This document shows positions 5,895 to 7,244 of a DNA stretch of 7,244 nucleotides, in pieces; the first letter of the stretch is position 1; every line of letters begins with the position of its first letter. This DNA comes from an uncultured Rikenellaceae bacterium. GTDB lineage: Bacteria > Bacteroidota > Bacteroidia > Bacteroidales > Rikenellaceae. Made by a program: the position numbers and the translations under genes. The DNA lies in NCBI GenBank assembly GCA_947176715.1, contig CAMWRR010000093.1:1-7244 (forward strand). Direction: 5' to 3'. Below the pieces are notes generated by a model that searched no databases, had not been told where the DNA came from, and saw only the letters and a list, made by a program, of their open reading frames with translations.

Positions 5895-7170
5895 TTAGTT
5901 AAGCTCTTTGATCAAAAGGTCTATGCCCTGACGCACGATCTGCTGTACCTCTGTCTTGGATGTGCAGACGAACTCGCAGAGAGCCAGGTCCTCTTCTATC
6001 ACTTCGTAGATGCCGAGGTTCTCCATCTTGTCGATGTCGCCGGCAAGTATCGCCTTTATGAGATACACGGGGTATATGTCCATGGGCAACACCTTCTCGT
6101 ACTGGCCGCTCACGACCAAAGCGCGCTGGCCGCCGTTGAGATTGGTGTCGAGGTTGTAGCTCTTCTTGGGTGTCAGCCAGCTGAAGTAGCTGTGCGACAT
6201 GGAGAACTTGTTAAGACTGGGAGCTATCCAGCCGAACATCTCGTAGTAGTCGCCCTCGGGGATGACCGTAACGGTGTTGGCATAGAACGACACGAAGCCG
6301 TCTTCGGCGATCTTCTTGCCGGTGAGCACGTTGCCGCTGATGACGCGTACCGAACGGCCCTCTTTCACTGGCTTGAGCGCACCCTCGGTGATGGAGTCTA
6401 CGCGTGCGCCCGATATTATGCGGTAGTAGCGCGGCTTCTCAACGCATGCGCCGGCCAGAGCCACCACCTTCGACATGTCGAGCTTGCCCGTTTTGAGCAG
6501 ACGGCCGAGGAATATGAGCGAGTGAACATCCATTGTCCACACCGTCTCGCCCTTGTTGATGGGGGCCACGTGGTGTATCTGCACGCCTACGTTGCCGGCG
6601 GGGTGGGGGCCCGAGAAGGTGTCTATCTGCACCTTGTCTTCGAGTTTGGCGAATATCTTGGAGTGCGATTCGTCGCTAAGGCCGAGGTGTACCTTACCGG
6701 GTGTAAGTTTCTTTATGGCCTCTATGCCGGCTGCGAAATCATCGCCCGATGTCTGGAGTATGAAGTCGAAATCGGCGGCAAGCGGAGCCGAGTCGAAACC
6801 CGATACGAATATGTCGCGGGGGGTGTCGGCCGGGTCGGCTATGATGCCGTAGGGACGCTGTATCACGAAAGGCCACAGACCCGATTTGAGCATCAGCTCT
6901 TTGAGTGACTCGGCCGTAAGCTCTTCGGCTTTGGGAACGTTGAACTCCTCGTACTCGCGCTCCTGTGACGGGCGGATGATGATATTCAGAATCTTGCGTT
7001 TCTCACCTCGGTTGATGGCCGTCACCGTGCCGCTTACCGGAGAGGTGAACAGAATCTCGGGGTGCTTCTTGTCGAAGAATAACGGCGTGCCCGCCTTGAC
7101 CGTATCATCAACTTTTACCAAGAGTTTTGGGGTCACTCCGATATAGTCGTCGGGAGTGAGCGCGTACTCA
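5895..7170 (-). CDS. nqrA: Na+-NQR subunit A, 5' end missing
   Basis: NqrA is the peripheral cytoplasmic subunit. It has no cofactor of its own and contributes to quinone interaction; it is related in part to RnfC. Genomic coding sequence begins at EYALTPDDY, followed by a biotinyl-lipoyl-like barrel region (PKLLVKVDDTVKAGTPLFFD, then SPVSGTVTAINRGEKRK). A conserved SGPHPAGNVG is encoded at 6585-6614. The C-terminus is complete and ends in LLIKELN and TAA at 5895. An open frame continues to an ATG at 7187, but its first six residues (MCIRVS) are encoded by, or overlap, sequencing adapter, so that start is false. Compared with the roughly 446-residue family length, about 28-30 N-terminal residues are missing. 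The promoter of the operon is also off the window. Confidence 0.96.
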
Positions 7171-7244
7171 CTGACTCTTATACACATCAGACGCTCCCGA
7201 CGATAAGGCTCGTGTAGATCTAGGTGGTCGCCGTATCATTAAAA
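7171..7244. other. Illumina Nextera/P5 adapter read-through (not genomic)
   Basis: Bases 7171-7189 match the Tn5 mosaic end CTGTCTCTTATACACATCT with two substitutions (CTGaCTC, CATCa). Bases 7190-7203 match the Nextera stub GACGCTGCCGACGA with one change. Bases 7204-7211 (TAAGGCTC) occupy the 8-base i5 index position. Bases 7212-7240 match the reverse complement of the P5 flow-cell sequence with one change, and AAAA follows, as when a read runs off its template. The order and lengths are exactly those of library read-through, so this is contamination at a contig end and not a transposon in the organism. Confidence 0.97.

Noticed and set aside
7171..7189. Tn5-like transposon end
   Set aside because: It is followed by the Nextera stub, an index and P5, so it comes from the sequencing library, not from the genome.

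Overview
The window is almost entirely one metabolic operon on the minus strand: genes for the six-subunit Na+-translocating NADH:quinone oxidoreductase (Na+-NQR), in the order nqrA-B-C-D-E-F, read from about 7170 down to 1269. The proteins look like those of Bacteroidota, probably Bacteroidales, and a Rikenellaceae/Alistipes-like relative is a reasonable guess from memory. Supporting this, nqrB, nqrD and nqrF have A/T-rich leaders without a Shine-Dalgarno sequence, and the coding DNA is fairly GC-rich. The genus-level guess is weak.

Layout. 1-1140 holds no credible gene. It contains two copies of a long direct repeat (period about 605 bp), and each copy ends in an array of degenerate repeats of about 45 bp. 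1141-1230 is AT-rich with nothing I can assign. 1231-1267 is a strong intrinsic terminator just past nqrF, with T-runs on both sides. 1269-2534 is nqrF, 2606-3223 nqrE, 3240-3884 nqrD, 3945-4688 nqrC, 4705-5880 nqrB, and 5895-7170 nqrA without its N-terminus. 7171-7244 is not genomic: it is an Illumina Nextera/P5 adapter read-through (Tn5 mosaic end, 8-base index, P5) with a few base errors. The apparent ATG of nqrA at 7187 lies inside this adapter, so the true start and the operon promoter lie off the window.

How the genes work together. NqrF takes electrons from NADH through FAD and a [2Fe-2S] centre. NqrD and NqrE hold an Fe-S centre within the membrane. NqrC and NqrB carry covalently bound FMN, and NqrB also carries riboflavin and forms the main membrane and Na+ path. 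NqrA is the peripheral quinone-side subunit. The complex reduces quinone (presumably menaquinone here) while exporting Na+. All the key ligands I could check are present, and I see no frameshift in any gene. No nqrM or apbE maturation gene follows nqrF.

The unexplained part is the left 1.1 kb. It is a nested repeat: about 45-bp units inside a unit of about 605 bp, with a 92-bp block identical between copies, conserved hairpins and a perfect 12-bp palindrome. Reading frames are not kept between the copies, so it is most likely non-coding. Its function is unknown.
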